DNA of 64,000 bases. Origin: an uncultured Eubacterium sp. (GTDB taxonomy: Bacteria; Bacillota; Clostridia; Lachnospirales; Lachnospiraceae). A program made the position numbers and the translations under genes. The notes beneath the pieces were generated by a model. That model saw only the letters and a program-made list of their open reading frames with translations. It ran no database searches and was not told the origin of the DNA. Below, in pieces: positions 26,674 through 36,213 of this stretch (position 1 is the first letter of the stretch; every line of letters starts with the position of its first letter). Location: contig CAJTMV010000002.1 of NCBI GenBank assembly GCA_910577225.1, forward strand, positions 62,001 to 126,000, given 5' to 3'.

Positions 26674-27312
26674 TTAATAATTTTTATCATCCAGGTACTC
26701 GATCTTGCTCACGGATACTTCATACGCGATTCGTTTTTCTGTTTCCAGTTCGCTTAATTTTTTCACATATTCACGGCTTTGTATTCTGCCCCAGATCTGT
26801 ACGTGAGCGCCTACTGTAAAGCCAGATGCAAAACGCGCGTTTCTGCCCCAGCAGATGCATGGGATATAATCGGACTTTCCATACGAGCGGTTGACTGCGA
26901 TTAAAAGATCCGCAATCTCGCGTCCAAGCGGCGTTTTCCGGTAAATTGGCTCTTTACAGATATAACCGTCCAAAAAGATCTGGTTACTCTTTACATCCTC
27001 TTCTTCCTGCTCCATAAACTCCAGTTCCCTTGCAAATACCGACAATACGAGCCGGTTCTTTTTTTCCTCATGACGGTTATACGAACGGAACTGGCCGGTC
27101 ACATAGATATACTGCCCTATGTAGCTTTGCGATGTGTCGATCAGCCGCTCGGATACCATAACCGGAATGTAATCCACAAAATTACTGAGTCTGTTTACGG
27201 ATACGTCGACCATATAAAAGCCTTCCCCGTACACCTCGTGGCTGAACTCAAAATCGGATACGATTTTGCCCGCGATCGTTACCTGATTGTTTTCAAATAT
27301 TTTATCTGCCAT
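26674..27312 (-). CDS. Tandem-OB-fold SSB-like protein
   Basis: The 212-residue protein contains two OB-fold units. The first (about residues 5-100) has NNQVTIAGKIVSDFEFSHEV and QYIYVTGQFRSYNRH; the second (about 110-205) has NQIFLDGYICKEPIYRKTPL, GREIADLLIAVNR and IPCICWGRNARFAS. Both resemble single-stranded DNA binding proteins, but no acidic SSB C-terminal tip is present (it ends EYLDDKNY). It is likely a non-canonical SSB, a family that is widespread but little studied in Lachnospiraceae. It has its own ATG and good RBS (AAGGAG). Confidence 0.85.
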   Translation of the reverse strand: MADKIFENNQVTIAGKIVSDFEFSHEVYGEGFYMVDVSVNRLSNFVDYIPVMVSERLIDTSQSYIGQYIYVTGQFRSYNRHEEKKNRLVLSVFARELEFMEQEEEDVKSNQIFLDGYICKEPIYRKTPLGREIADLLIAVNRSYGKSDYIPCICWGRNARFASGFTVGAHVQIWGRIQSREYVKKLSELETEKRIAYEVSVSKIEYLDDKNY

Positions 27313-27776
27313 GAATTTTTCTCCTTCCTCTTTTCAAACGTGACAGCTGGTTTGTTATGTAATCCTCTTACTGTCAGGCGGTACTATATCAGTCCTGCAT
27401 GCCGAACCGATTTAACTACTGCTAATGTATGTTCCTGTCGCCGCATTTAGAACATTGGCGCGGTCTTCTTTTTGACAAGACAGAATTTATCATGCCGCTT
27501 TTAAAAAACATCTCATTTCATGTCGACAACATGACGGTTCCAAAAAAATCGAAAAACATTTCTATATTTTGCTTTTTTCCGGAACATTTTTTTGTCATAA
27601 CGCCTAAAATAAGTTCTTCCTGACAAAAATTTCTTGCACTGCTCCTAAAATATGATAAAATGGGCGAGACGGTATTGCGTATGCCAACTATATTATAATC
27701 GAAAAAAACCATACCGTCATCAAAAAAATGCAAATTATGTGCAGACAATTTTTCGAATTAGGAAAGAAGGTTTTAT
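27313..27776. other. Intergenic region with the typA promoter; no gene seen
   Basis: The 464 nt between divergent genes hold a plausible plus-strand promoter (27634-27661) and an AT-rich stretch. An 8-bp inverted repeat GACGGTAT/ATACCGTC lies at about 27667-27717. No credible coding frame is seen. Confidence 0.6.
27634..27661 (+). promoter_or_regulatory. Probable typA promoter
   Basis: TTGCAC (27634-27639) and TAAAAT (27656-27661) with 16-nt spacing and an extended TATGA before the -10 lie 116 nt upstream of the typA ATG. Confidence 0.55.
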
Positions 27777-29606
27777 ATGAAGATTACAAGAGATAATGTT
27801 CGTAATATTGCAATTATCGCCCATGTTGACCACGGCAAAACCACGCTGGTAGACGAGCTGCTTAAGCAAAGCGGCGTATTCCGTGCCAATCAGGAGGTAC
27901 AGGAACGCGTGATGGACTCTAACGACATCGAACGCGAGCGCGGTATTACTATTTTATCTAAAAATACCGCAGTTTTTTATAAAGATGTAAAAATTAATAT
28001 TATCGACACGCCTGGCCACGCGGATTTTGGCGGCGAAGTAGAGCGCGTGTTAAAAATGGTCGATGGCGTCGTACTTGTTGTCGACGCTTTCGAAGGCGCC
28101 ATGCCGCAGACAAAATTCGTCCTGATGAAGGCTCTGGAGCTCGACCTGCCAGTGATCGTATGTATCAACAAGATCGATCGTCCGGAAGCCCGTCCGGACG
28201 AAGTCATCGACGAGGTGCTGGAGCTTTTTATGGATCTGGACGCCTCGGACGAACAGCTGGACTGCCCGTTTATTTACGCTTCTGCCAGAGACGGTTATGC
28301 AGTTTCCGACTTAAACGACGAACACAAAGATATGACGGCTCTGTTCGAAACGATTATCGATTATATTCCTGCTCCGACCGGCGACCCGGATGCCAATACC
28401 CAGGTATTAATCAGTACGATCGATTACAATGAGTATGTCGGCCGTATCGGTATCGGCAAAGTCGACAACGGATGTCTGACCATCAACCAGGACGCCGTCG
28501 TTGTCAATCACCACGATCCGGACAAACGCAAAAAAGTAAAAATCAGCAAGCTGTACGAATTTGACGGTCTGAACAAAGTCGATGTCAAAAAAGCGGAAAT
28601 CGGTTCCATCGTCGCAATCTCAGGTATCGCTGATATTCATATCGGAGATACGATCTGTGCGCCGGAAGATCCGTCAGCCATTCCGTTTCAAAAGATCTCT
28701 GAACCGACCATCTCCATGAATTTTGTCGTAAATGACAGCCCTCTTGCCGGACAGGAAGGCAAATATATTACTTCCAGACATCTGCGCGACCGGCTGCTGC
28801 GGGAGCTGAATACCGACATCAGTCTGCGTGTGGAAGAAACCGACGATACGGACGTTTTTAAAGTATCCGGACGCGGCGAGCTGCACTTATCGGTCCTGAT
28901 CGAAAATATGCGCCGCGAAGGCTATGAATTTGCGGTCAGCAAAGCCGAAGTATTGTATCAGACAGATGAAAACGGCAAAAAAATGGAACCGATGGAAATT
29001 GCCTATGTCGACGTTCCCGATGAATTTACCGGCGCCGTTATCGACAAACTCTGCCAGCGGAAAGGCGAAATGCTGAATATGCATTCCATTGCAGGCGGCT
29101 ATACCCGTATCGAATTCCGGATTCCGTCCCGCGGTCTGATCGGATATCGCGGTGATTTTCTGACAGATACCAAAGGAAACGGCATTATCAATACGATCTT
29201 TGACGGCTATGACGCTTACCGCGGCGATATTTCATACCGTAAGCAGGGTTCCCTGATCGCGTTTGAAACCGGCGTATCCGTCGCATACGGTCTGTTCAGC
29301 GCCCAGGAACGCGGACAGCTGTTTATCGGAGCCGGAGAAAAAGTCTATTCCGGCATGGTCGTCGGCCAGTGTGCAAAAGCGGAAGACATCGAATTAAACG
29401 TATGTAAGAAAAAGCATCTGACCAATACCCGTTCCTCCAGCGCAGACGAGGCGCTGACACTGACGCCGCCAAGAATCCTGAGTCTGGAACAGGCTCTTGA
29501 TTTTATCGACACGGACGAGCTGCTGGAGGTCACCCCTCAGAGCCTGCGCATCCGAAAACGAATTCTGGATCCGACTATGCGTAAAAGGGCCGCTTTTAAA
29601 AAATAA
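27777..29606 (+). CDS. typA: Ribosome-associated GTPase TypA/BipA
   Basis: The 609-residue translational GTPase has G1 AHVDHGKTTLVDEL, G2 ERGITILSKNT, G3 DTPGHADFGGEVERVL and G4 NKIDRPEARPDEV. EF-G-like domains III and V and the TypA-specific C-terminus follow (TNTRSSSADEALTLTPPR). TypA assists ribosome assembly and stress adaptation. RBS AAAGAAGG precedes the ATG. A terminator follows at 29624. Confidence 0.97.
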   Translation: MKITRDNVRNIAIIAHVDHGKTTLVDELLKQSGVFRANQEVQERVMDSNDIERERGITILSKNTAVFYKDVKINIIDTPGHADFGGEVERVLKMVDGVVLVVDAFEGAMPQTKFVLMKALELDLPVIVCINKIDRPEARPDEVIDEVLELFMDLDASDEQLDCPFIYASARDGYAVSDLNDEHKDMTALFETIIDYIPAPTGDPDANTQVLISTIDYNEYVGRIGIGKVDNGCLTINQDAVVVNHHDPDKRKKVKISKLYEFDGLNKVDVKKAEIGSIVAISGIADIHIGDTICAPEDPSAIPFQKISEPTISMNFVVNDSPLAGQEGKYITSRHLRDRLLRELNTDISLRVEETDDTDVFKVSGRGELHLSVLIENMRREGYEFAVSKAEVLYQTDENGKKMEPMEIAYVDVPDEFTGAVIDKLCQRKGEMLNMHSIAGGYTRIEFRIPSRGLIGYRGDFLTDTKGNGIINTIFDGYDAYRGDISYRKQGSLIAFETGVSVAYGLFSAQERGQLFIGAGEKVYSGMVVGQCAKAEDIELNVCKKKHLTNTRSSSADEALTLTPPRILSLEQALDFIDTDELLEVTPQSLRIRKRILDPTMRKRAAFKK

Positions 29607-29623
29607 ACCATCCGCTTTTTATC

Positions 29624-29676
29624 AGTTATCGGGATCTGATCCATCGGATCTGATCAGCGTTCCCGATAACTTTTTT
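29624..29676 (+). terminator. Rho-independent terminator after typA
   Basis: An 11-bp stem AGTTATCGGGA (29624-29634) with TCCCGATAACT (29661-29671) is followed by a T-run. Confidence 0.85.
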
Positions 29677-29681
29677 GTCTG

Positions 29682-30155
29682 TTACAAAATCTGCTCCATT
29701 CCGACCTTCTGCGGCTTTAGGCCGCACTTTTCATAAAACCGCATCGCAGCTTCATTGCAGGACCAGACATTTAAGGTCACATTGTAGCATCCTGCCTGCC
29801 TTGCCAGTGCAAGCGCCTCGTCATACAGCTGTCTGCCGATATTCTGTCCGCGGAGCGTTTCGTCCACGCACAGATCGTCGATGTATAAGGTTTTAATATC
29901 TGTCAGAATATTATCGTTTACATACTGCTTAAAGATGCAAAACGCATATCCAAGCACCTGATCGTGTTCGTCTACCGCCGTCAGAATGGGAGTCGTTTCA
30001 TCGTGAATGATTGTCCGCAGCTGCTCGTCGGTATATTTCTTTTTGTTGTTTCCCTGGAATAAATCCGGTCTGCCGTTATGGTGCACCATCAATACCTGCA
30101 TCAGCAGCCTGTTTATCCCGTCCATATCTTTCTCCTGCGCTCTTCGAATTCTCAT
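29682..30155 (-). CDS. GNAT family N-acetyltransferase
   Basis: The 157-residue protein has the GNAT fold, with the acetyl-CoA-binding motif VDETLRGQNIGRQLYDEALA (Q/RxxGxG/A) near residue 105. The C-terminal strand is NVTLNVWSCNEAAMRFYEKC, typical of RimI-type members. The acceptor is unknown. It is transcribed toward the typA terminator, on the opposite strand to typA. Confidence 0.85.
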   Translation of the reverse strand: MRIRRAQEKDMDGINRLLMQVLMVHHNGRPDLFQGNNKKKYTDEQLRTIIHDETTPILTAVDEHDQVLGYAFCIFKQYVNDNILTDIKTLYIDDLCVDETLRGQNIGRQLYDEALALARQAGCYNVTLNVWSCNEAAMRFYEKCGLKPQKVGMEQIL

Positions 30156-30205
30156 TTCATTTTTCTCCTTTTTCCTAATATCTTCGTTTTCGCATCACAG
30201 CTGTA

Positions 30206-32416
30206 TCAGTTCTTTATCAGCTTTTCTTTCGGCAGCCACCGCCTCAGAATGCGGGACACGTCTTTCATTTCGATCGGCTTTGAAGCAAAGTCATTCATCC
30301 CCGCCTCCAGAAACTCTTCCCGTACGCCCTGTACGGCGTCCGCGGTCAGCGCAATGATCGGCAGATTCGAAAACGGCTCTTCCTGCCAGCCGCGGATTCT
30401 TTTTGTAGCCTCCACTCCGTCCATCACCGGCATAAAGTGATCCATAAACACCAGATCATACTTCTCGCTGCGCAGCATATCCAGCGCCTGCTGCCCATCC
30501 GAGGCCAGATCGATCTGCATTTCAAAAGGCTCCATCATGGCTTTTGCCACTTCCTGATTGATCTCATTGTCATCTACCAATAGTATTTTCGCCTCCGGCG
30601 CCGTAAAGGTAAAGACATTCTCCTCTTCCTCTTCTTCCTGCGTTTCTTCCTTTATTTCTGTAAAATTACCTACGGTATCCTCGCTCTCAACGCCAGCCCA
30701 CAGCGTAAATGAAAAATCGCTGCCTTTCCCGTACTCGCTCTCGACGCTGAGCTCGCCGCCCATCATCTCCACCAGCTGTCTGGATATGGCAAGTCCCAGG
30801 CCGGTTCCTTCCTTACCCTGATTTTTCTTGATATCCACCTGCGTAAACGCGTCAAACAGACGTTTCAGATCTTCTGCATGGATTCCCTGTCCGGTATCTT
30901 TGACCGACACATACAACAGTATTTTTTCCATCTCACGCTTCTGCTGTCTGACCGTAATCGTTACGGAACCTTCCTCCGTATATTTGACCGCATTGTTCAT
31001 GATATTAATAATTACCTGCCGGATGCGCAGCCCATCTCCGTATAACAGACGCGGTATCTGTTCGTCCACATCCATCTCCAGCGTAACTTTTTTATCCCCG
31101 ATTCTGGTTGCCCCGATAATCTGAATATCGCTCAGCATCTGTGCAATATCGAACGTATCTTCGGAAATTTCAAACTTGCCGGCTTCGATCTTGGAAAAAT
31201 CCAGCAGATCGTTAATCAGCTTTAACAACGCTTTTCCGGAGCTTTGAATATTCAAAAGATATTTTTCGTCTTCTGCATCCCGGTCTTTGCGCAGCAGTAC
31301 TTCCGTCAGTCCTACAATGGCGTTCATCGGCGTACGTATCTCATGAGACATATTTGATACAAAAGCTGACTTTGCCTGATTCGCAAACTCCGCTTTTTCT
31401 TTTAGTTCCTTCATGATCTCCGCCTGTTCCTTCACACGCTCCGTATAATGATAGCTGTCAGTAATATCGGTCAGCACATACATTCTTCCATAATAGACAT
31501 TTTTCTTTTCAATCATATAGCTGCTGACCGCATAAATATTTCTGTCTCTTTCCAGTATTTTTTTATCCAGAATGCAGCTGTCCATATCCTCCAGTATTTT
31601 TTCCGCTTTTCCAATCGAAAGACCTTTATAGATCTGCTCCGCCTTATGGTTAAAATAAATAATCTTTTCATCGATGTCCACGACCACGATGCCTTCCGCC
31701 AGCGCGTCCATCGCCAGCTCCTTCGCAAGCGACAGCGTATCAAAAATACCGCCCTGGAAAATCAGCACGGACAATAGAATCGTATCGATCAGATAGGTTA
31801 CCAGCATAATATCATATTCTCCGACCAGACCGCTTTGATAAATTCCGTATCCCGTTGTAGCAATCAGATTAATCAGGATCAGGCATCCAAACTGCCTTTT
31901 TTCCATGTCTTTTTTGGCTTTTATGTAACAATAAATGCAAACGCCCGTCATCACCGTAACATAAACGAACACAATGGTACGATACAGCCTGTGAACAATT
32001 CCGTATTCTAATACAAGATGCGGGAACCATCCTTCCTCCTCAAATCCGATACTACGGTAAAACAACGTATGTTTGTCACAGGAAAGCACAAAAAATACGA
32101 CCGTCGTATGCAGACCGATCATCATTCTTTCCAGATGTTTGGGAACCATGATTTTACATGTCTGCATTACAAATAAAAACTGACTGAGTACAATATACGG
32201 ATTTCCAAGATAGAAAAACTTTACCGCCATCAGCGCTTCATCGCGCGTCTTTGCCTCCAGCTCCAGTAAATAACCGACAAAGCTGATACATAACGATAAA
32301 ATTAAAAACAGCAGATACTGCTGCTGTCTGGACGGCTTGCGTCCAAGGACGTAAAACACTTCCATGATCAGTATGATAATTCCGATATATTGAATCATAA
32401 TAAAAAGTGTATGCAT
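30206..32416 (-). CDS. Hybrid sensor histidine kinase with 7TM sensor region
   Basis: The 736-residue protein has an N-terminal seven-helix membrane sensor (about residues 1-225) of the type seen in many Firmicute kinases, and then a PAS-like region (about 240-340, IIYFNHKAEQIYKGLS). The HisKA domain has NMSHEIRTPMNAIVGL (His near residue 358), HATPase_c follows (NAVKYTEEGSVT, GTGLGLAISRQLVEMMGGE), and a C-terminal receiver has its phosphoacceptor in LVFMDHFMPVMDG (near residue 658). No response regulator is adjacent; phosphate may pass to the HD-GYP regulator (inference). RBS GGAGACC lies before ATG 32416; the EAL gene upstream ends 11 nt before it, so the two may form an operon. Confidence 0.9.
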   Translation of the reverse strand: MHTLFIMIQYIGIIILIMEVFYVLGRKPSRQQQYLLFLILSLCISFVGYLLELEAKTRDEALMAVKFFYLGNPYIVLSQFLFVMQTCKIMVPKHLERMMIGLHTTVVFFVLSCDKHTLFYRSIGFEEEGWFPHLVLEYGIVHRLYRTIVFVYVTVMTGVCIYCYIKAKKDMEKRQFGCLILINLIATTGYGIYQSGLVGEYDIMLVTYLIDTILLSVLIFQGGIFDTLSLAKELAMDALAEGIVVVDIDEKIIYFNHKAEQIYKGLSIGKAEKILEDMDSCILDKKILERDRNIYAVSSYMIEKKNVYYGRMYVLTDITDSYHYTERVKEQAEIMKELKEKAEFANQAKSAFVSNMSHEIRTPMNAIVGLTEVLLRKDRDAEDEKYLLNIQSSGKALLKLINDLLDFSKIEAGKFEISEDTFDIAQMLSDIQIIGATRIGDKKVTLEMDVDEQIPRLLYGDGLRIRQVIINIMNNAVKYTEEGSVTITVRQQKREMEKILLYVSVKDTGQGIHAEDLKRLFDAFTQVDIKKNQGKEGTGLGLAISRQLVEMMGGELSVESEYGKGSDFSFTLWAGVESEDTVGNFTEIKEETQEEEEEENVFTFTAPEAKILLVDDNEINQEVAKAMMEPFEMQIDLASDGQQALDMLRSEKYDLVFMDHFMPVMDGVEATKRIRGWQEEPFSNLPIIALTADAVQGVREEFLEAGMNDFASKPIEMKDVSRILRRWLPKEKLIKN

Positions 32417-32427
32417 AAATGGTCTCC

Positions 32428-34452
32428 TTATGTATGCTGCGTTTCCCGCTTCATGATTTGATTAAACTGATCTGCAGGCATCGGTTTTGCAAAATAAAAC
32501 CCCTGTATCATATCGCAGCCCTGCTCGGCCAGAAATTCTACCTGCTCTTTTTTCTCAATACCTTCGGCTACAATCTTCATATCCAGAGCCTTCGCCAGAC
32601 GAATCGTTTCCTTGACGACAATCTCTCCGCGCTGCAGCGTATCCTCCCCGCGGAAAAAATCCATATCCAGCTTTAGCACGTCGATCGGCAGATCCTTGAG
32701 TGAATTCAGCGAAGAATAGCCTGCGCCAAAGTCGTCGATTGCGAGACAGAATCCACACATTTTTAGTTTCTTTAAAATTGTCTGCAGCAGCTTTTTATTC
32801 CCAAAAAACGCGCTTTCTGTCAATTCCAGCTCGATCAGGGCATGATCGGCTCCATATCCGTCCACCAGATGGCAGATATGCTCTGCCAGGTCTTCTTTTA
32901 CAAAATGCACCCTTGATATATTAACGGAAACCGGAATCTGTTTCTGTCCGTTTATTTTCCACTCAGACTGCAGCTTTGCCACTTCTGAAATCATATAATC
33001 ATCCAGACGGGTAATAAAACCGTTTTCTTCAAACACAGGTATAAACCGATTCGGCGGTATCATGCCGTCTTCCTCCGATATCCAGCGCACAAGCGCCTCA
33101 GCGCCCAGAATCTTTTCCGTAACCGGATGATATTTGGGCTGCAGATACAGCTGAAATTCTCCGTTCAAAAGCGCCGCTTCCATCTTTTCCTCCACCTTAT
33201 GCTTCCACAGCTGCTCCTGAAGAATCTGCTGATCGAACACTTTCATGTATTCGCCCTCTTTGCCGCGCATCGAATCTCTGGCAGCGCTCGCGAAGTGATA
33301 GGTCTGATTGATATCGATCTGTCTTCGCTGCAGCGATTTGCGGTTTGCAGCCGGACGCAGCAAATAAATACCTGCGCTGAAAGACATCATTTTATCCTTT
33401 TTTACGCCGGTCAGTTCCACAAGCATTTTCTTTAATCGTTTCTGACACTGCTGCGCGTCGGCGCATCGAAGCAGCAGTCCAAAATCTGCCCTTGCAAATC
33501 TGGCAAATGTCTCGCCCCTGTCCATGTTCACCTGAAGAAAACCGCTGATTTTTTTAAGCAGCGCTTCCCCTTCCCGGACTCCGTTGCAGGCACAGTAATC
33601 CTGATATCGGATCATATGCAGATTTACGACCGCATAGGTATGGTTCGTATTGCGCAGCCGGCATAAAATCTTTCTGCTCTGTTCCAAAAAATAACACCAG
33701 TTTTTCCCGCCGGTAACCGAATCCTGATACAGCAGACTGATCATACGCTTCTGCATGCGGATCGAAGACAGTACGTTTACAAACAGCAGAATCGTCGGTA
33801 TCGACAGCATCAGCAGCTCCGCCAGGATCGCAAGATTCATAAAAAACACGTTTTTCTGAAGAATAATCAGAGAATCTTTATAGTACAAATGATATCCCTG
33901 GACGTCAGCCGGAATCTGTACCCAGTAATATTCATGAAACAGCGGTTCGTCCATCCATTTATCCGTTTCATAGCCGCTTTCCGCCAGTGCGTCGACGCTG
34001 AGCTTTGCGATATCCATAAACGAGGTCAGTAACATGCGTTTTTCATGCGGCCGCTTTGGATCAAGATCCGGAATGATCCGGTAAGAATCAAATATCTTTA
34101 TCTCCTGTAACCGCTCAAAATCAGGCTCGGATGCGCCAAAGCACTTTAATACCCGATCGTTCTCATCCGTAATACAAATATCATTTTCTTCTTCCAGATA
34201 TTTTTTCACAAATGTTACCGCGTCAAAAACCGCAGCATGATTATCCGTATGCATATCGATCATTCGTCCCAGATTTCTGGCGTCTTCATGGATATCCGCA
34301 ATTTTGGAATCCATCAGATACCCCTGGAACGAAGCTACGAAAGTCAGTACCATTCCCACACAGCTTGCTATAAAAAGAAGAAACAATACGATAGACGGCC
34401 AGATACTTTGTTTATAAAACCGTCTGATTTTCTTTTTTTTCTGCTTTTTCAT
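32428..34452 (-). CDS. Membrane GGDEF-EAL protein with degenerate GGDEF domain
   Basis: The 674-residue protein has a membrane helix (about residues 15-38), an extracytoplasmic sensor region (about 40-210) and a second helix (about 212-230). A GGDEF-like domain (about 260-400) follows in which the signature is lost (RFARADFGLLL), then a complete EAL domain (about 420-665). EAL-domain motifs are GAEALVRW, NISRVHFVKEDLAEH, DDFGAGYSSLNSLKDLPIDV and KIVAEGIEK. It is probably a c-di-GMP phosphodiesterase tuned by the degenerate domain. It is on the same strand directly upstream of the histidine kinase gene. Confidence 0.9.
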   Translation of the reverse strand: MKKQKKKKIRRFYKQSIWPSIVLFLLFIASCVGMVLTFVASFQGYLMDSKIADIHEDARNLGRMIDMHTDNHAAVFDAVTFVKKYLEEENDICITDENDRVLKCFGASEPDFERLQEIKIFDSYRIIPDLDPKRPHEKRMLLTSFMDIAKLSVDALAESGYETDKWMDEPLFHEYYWVQIPADVQGYHLYYKDSLIILQKNVFFMNLAILAELLMLSIPTILLFVNVLSSIRMQKRMISLLYQDSVTGGKNWCYFLEQSRKILCRLRNTNHTYAVVNLHMIRYQDYCACNGVREGEALLKKISGFLQVNMDRGETFARFARADFGLLLRCADAQQCQKRLKKMLVELTGVKKDKMMSFSAGIYLLRPAANRKSLQRRQIDINQTYHFASAARDSMRGKEGEYMKVFDQQILQEQLWKHKVEEKMEAALLNGEFQLYLQPKYHPVTEKILGAEALVRWISEEDGMIPPNRFIPVFEENGFITRLDDYMISEVAKLQSEWKINGQKQIPVSVNISRVHFVKEDLAEHICHLVDGYGADHALIELELTESAFFGNKKLLQTILKKLKMCGFCLAIDDFGAGYSSLNSLKDLPIDVLKLDMDFFRGEDTLQRGEIVVKETIRLAKALDMKIVAEGIEKKEQVEFLAEQGCDMIQGFYFAKPMPADQFNQIMKRETQHT

Positions 34453-34568
34453 AATAACCTTCCTGCAGGCCTCCTGTTTCTAATTACAATATTTTTATTT
34501 GTATATTATCATTAAGATATTATTATAGCATACCATTTACTAAAAACAACCAAAAAATTGAGCAAAAT

Positions 34569-34612
34569 AAAAGTGTAAAGCCAGTTTCGTAACCGAAACG
34601 CTTTACACTTTT
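34569..34612. terminator. Bidirectional terminator between psd and the EAL gene
   Basis: A 13-bp stem (34569-34581 with 34600-34612, AAAAGTGTAAAGC) with an inner GTTTC/GAAAC arm has T-runs on both sides. Confidence 0.8.
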
Positions 34613-34635
34613 CATTTTATTTTTCTTTTCCTGAT

Positions 34636-35511
34636 TTATCGATGTTTTGCCCGGATCCCTACCTGTTCTCCGAGCTTTACTCTCGTCTCCACACCGCTTT
34701 TGGAATAGCGTAAAATATCTCCGTCCGGCAGCGCCTGCCCTTTTTGTGTCATTACGATCACGGTAGAGCCGCCGAAGGCAAACCGCCCTTTTTCCTCTCC
34801 CCGTCTTACCGTACGCTCTGCCGGCCCGTTCTCTATCCTTCCTACAAACATCGCTCCGACTTCCATCTGCAGTATCGTCCCAAAGTGCTCTGATTTTAAC
34901 AGACAATATTCTCTCATATTTTCTTTATAAACAGGCAGCGCATCGTTCGCTGCCGGATTCACCGTATGCAGCAGCCCTTTGATATGGTAATGTCTGGATA
35001 CCGCCCCGTCGTCTACATAAACATATCTGTGATAGTCGTCCACACAGAGCCGGAACACCCATACATACCCGCCGGCAAACCGTTCGGCCAGCTTTTTATT
35101 TTTTAACAGACTGTTCACCGTATACCGCGTGTGCTTTACGGAAAATACGCACGCGTCGTCGATCTTATAAACGCTGAGTCTGCCGTCGCACGGACTAATC
35201 AGCACATCGTGCGCCGGCTCGACTCTGCGCGCTCCTTCTGCCAGCTTTCTCGTAAAAAAATCATTAAACGAGCGGTATGCCGTCAGCTCATATTCTTCCA
35301 TCGGTATCGAATGACAGCGAATAAACAATGGAACAAACAGCGTGGAAATACCTGCATCTAAAAATCGTGCCGCACAGGCGGATACCGCCGGCATACACAA
35401 AGGCTTCACAAGCATCCTCCCCGCTTTATGATTGTATAATCCCTCCAAAAGACGATCCTGCAGGGAATGCTCTTTTTCTATCTTACCTTTTCGATCTGCA
35501 GTCAAATGCAT
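34636..35511 (-). CDS. psd: Phosphatidylserine decarboxylase proenzyme
   Basis: The 291-residue membrane-associated enzyme makes phosphatidylethanolamine from phosphatidylserine. It self-cleaves to form a pyruvoyl group from Ser in FAFGGSTVIVM near residue 240. Other motifs are YRSFNDFFTRKL, SPCDGRLSVYK and CVDDYHRYVYVDDG. It directly follows pssA, its metabolic partner. Confidence 0.93.
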   Translation of the reverse strand: MHLTADRKGKIEKEHSLQDRLLEGLYNHKAGRMLVKPLCMPAVSACAARFLDAGISTLFVPLFIRCHSIPMEEYELTAYRSFNDFFTRKLAEGARRVEPAHDVLISPCDGRLSVYKIDDACVFSVKHTRYTVNSLLKNKKLAERFAGGYVWVFRLCVDDYHRYVYVDDGAVSRHYHIKGLLHTVNPAANDALPVYKENMREYCLLKSEHFGTILQMEVGAMFVGRIENGPAERTVRRGEEKGRFAFGGSTVIVMTQKGQALPDGDILRYSKSGVETRVKLGEQVGIRAKHR

Positions 35512-35525
35512 TCGTTTCTTTCACC

Positions 35526-36203
35526 TCACTTAAACACAGACATCGGAAACCTTCCATGATGGACAAATACCCACCAGCTGCGCCCGATAAAAATCAGTAT
35601 AATAACTGCCAGCGCTACAACGCCTGCCAGCAAAATCATTTCCATTACCGTTGGCTTGCGCAGTTTAAAATCTACGATAAACAGCGCGCCAACGATCATA
35701 ACAAGGCCGTGCATCAGCGCCAGAAACACTTTTCGTCCCGGCAGCAGCGGCGATAATACATACAGCAGCGGCAGCGCGATGGCCATGGATGTAATCGGCA
35801 GTCCATGATAATACTTTTTATCTTCATCCGTCTGTTTCTGCCGCTTTTCTTCCATCACATTAAAATGCGCCAGCCGCACCAGTCCCGCGAGTCCGTACAG
35901 TACCAGAATTACGATACTATACGGATGCTTCATCCCGCTTTTAAAACAAATCACCATCGGTAATATGCCAAAACAGACGATATCGCACAGGGAATCGATC
36001 TGAATGCCAAACTTCTTCTCATCTTCTGTACGGTTTTTTTTCGTTCTTGCTATCTTTCCATCGAACATATCGCACAGACCGGAACACGCAAGACAAAATA
36101 TCGCCCATTGCAAATGCATCGATATCGCGCAAAATATTCCTATTCCAGCCGATGCAAAGCTGATATAAGTAAGTATCACTGTATAATCCCAAACACCCAG
36201 CAT
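35526..36203 (-). CDS. pssA: CDP-diacylglycerol-serine O-phosphatidyltransferase
   Basis: The 225-residue integral membrane enzyme has the CDP-alcohol phosphotransferase signature CDMFDGKIAR, then the matching GIQIDSLCD (DGxxAR, GxxxDxxxD). It forms phosphatidylserine from CDP-DAG and serine. It lies between the flippase-like gene and psd; the three form a PE-synthesis operon. Confidence 0.9.
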   Translation of the reverse strand: MLGVWDYTVILTYISFASAGIGIFCAISMHLQWAIFCLACSGLCDMFDGKIARTKKNRTEDEKKFGIQIDSLCDIVCFGILPMVICFKSGMKHPYSIVILVLYGLAGLVRLAHFNVMEEKRQKQTDEDKKYYHGLPITSMAIALPLLYVLSPLLPGRKVFLALMHGLVMIVGALFIVDFKLRKPTVMEMILLAGVVALAVIILIFIGRSWWVFVHHGRFPMSVFK

Positions 36204-36213
36204 GTATAAACTC

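Noticed and set aside
30007..30440. Plus-strand frames opposite the GNAT and histidine kinase genes
   Set aside because: Mirror frames rich in Ser and Phe opposite confirmed domains.
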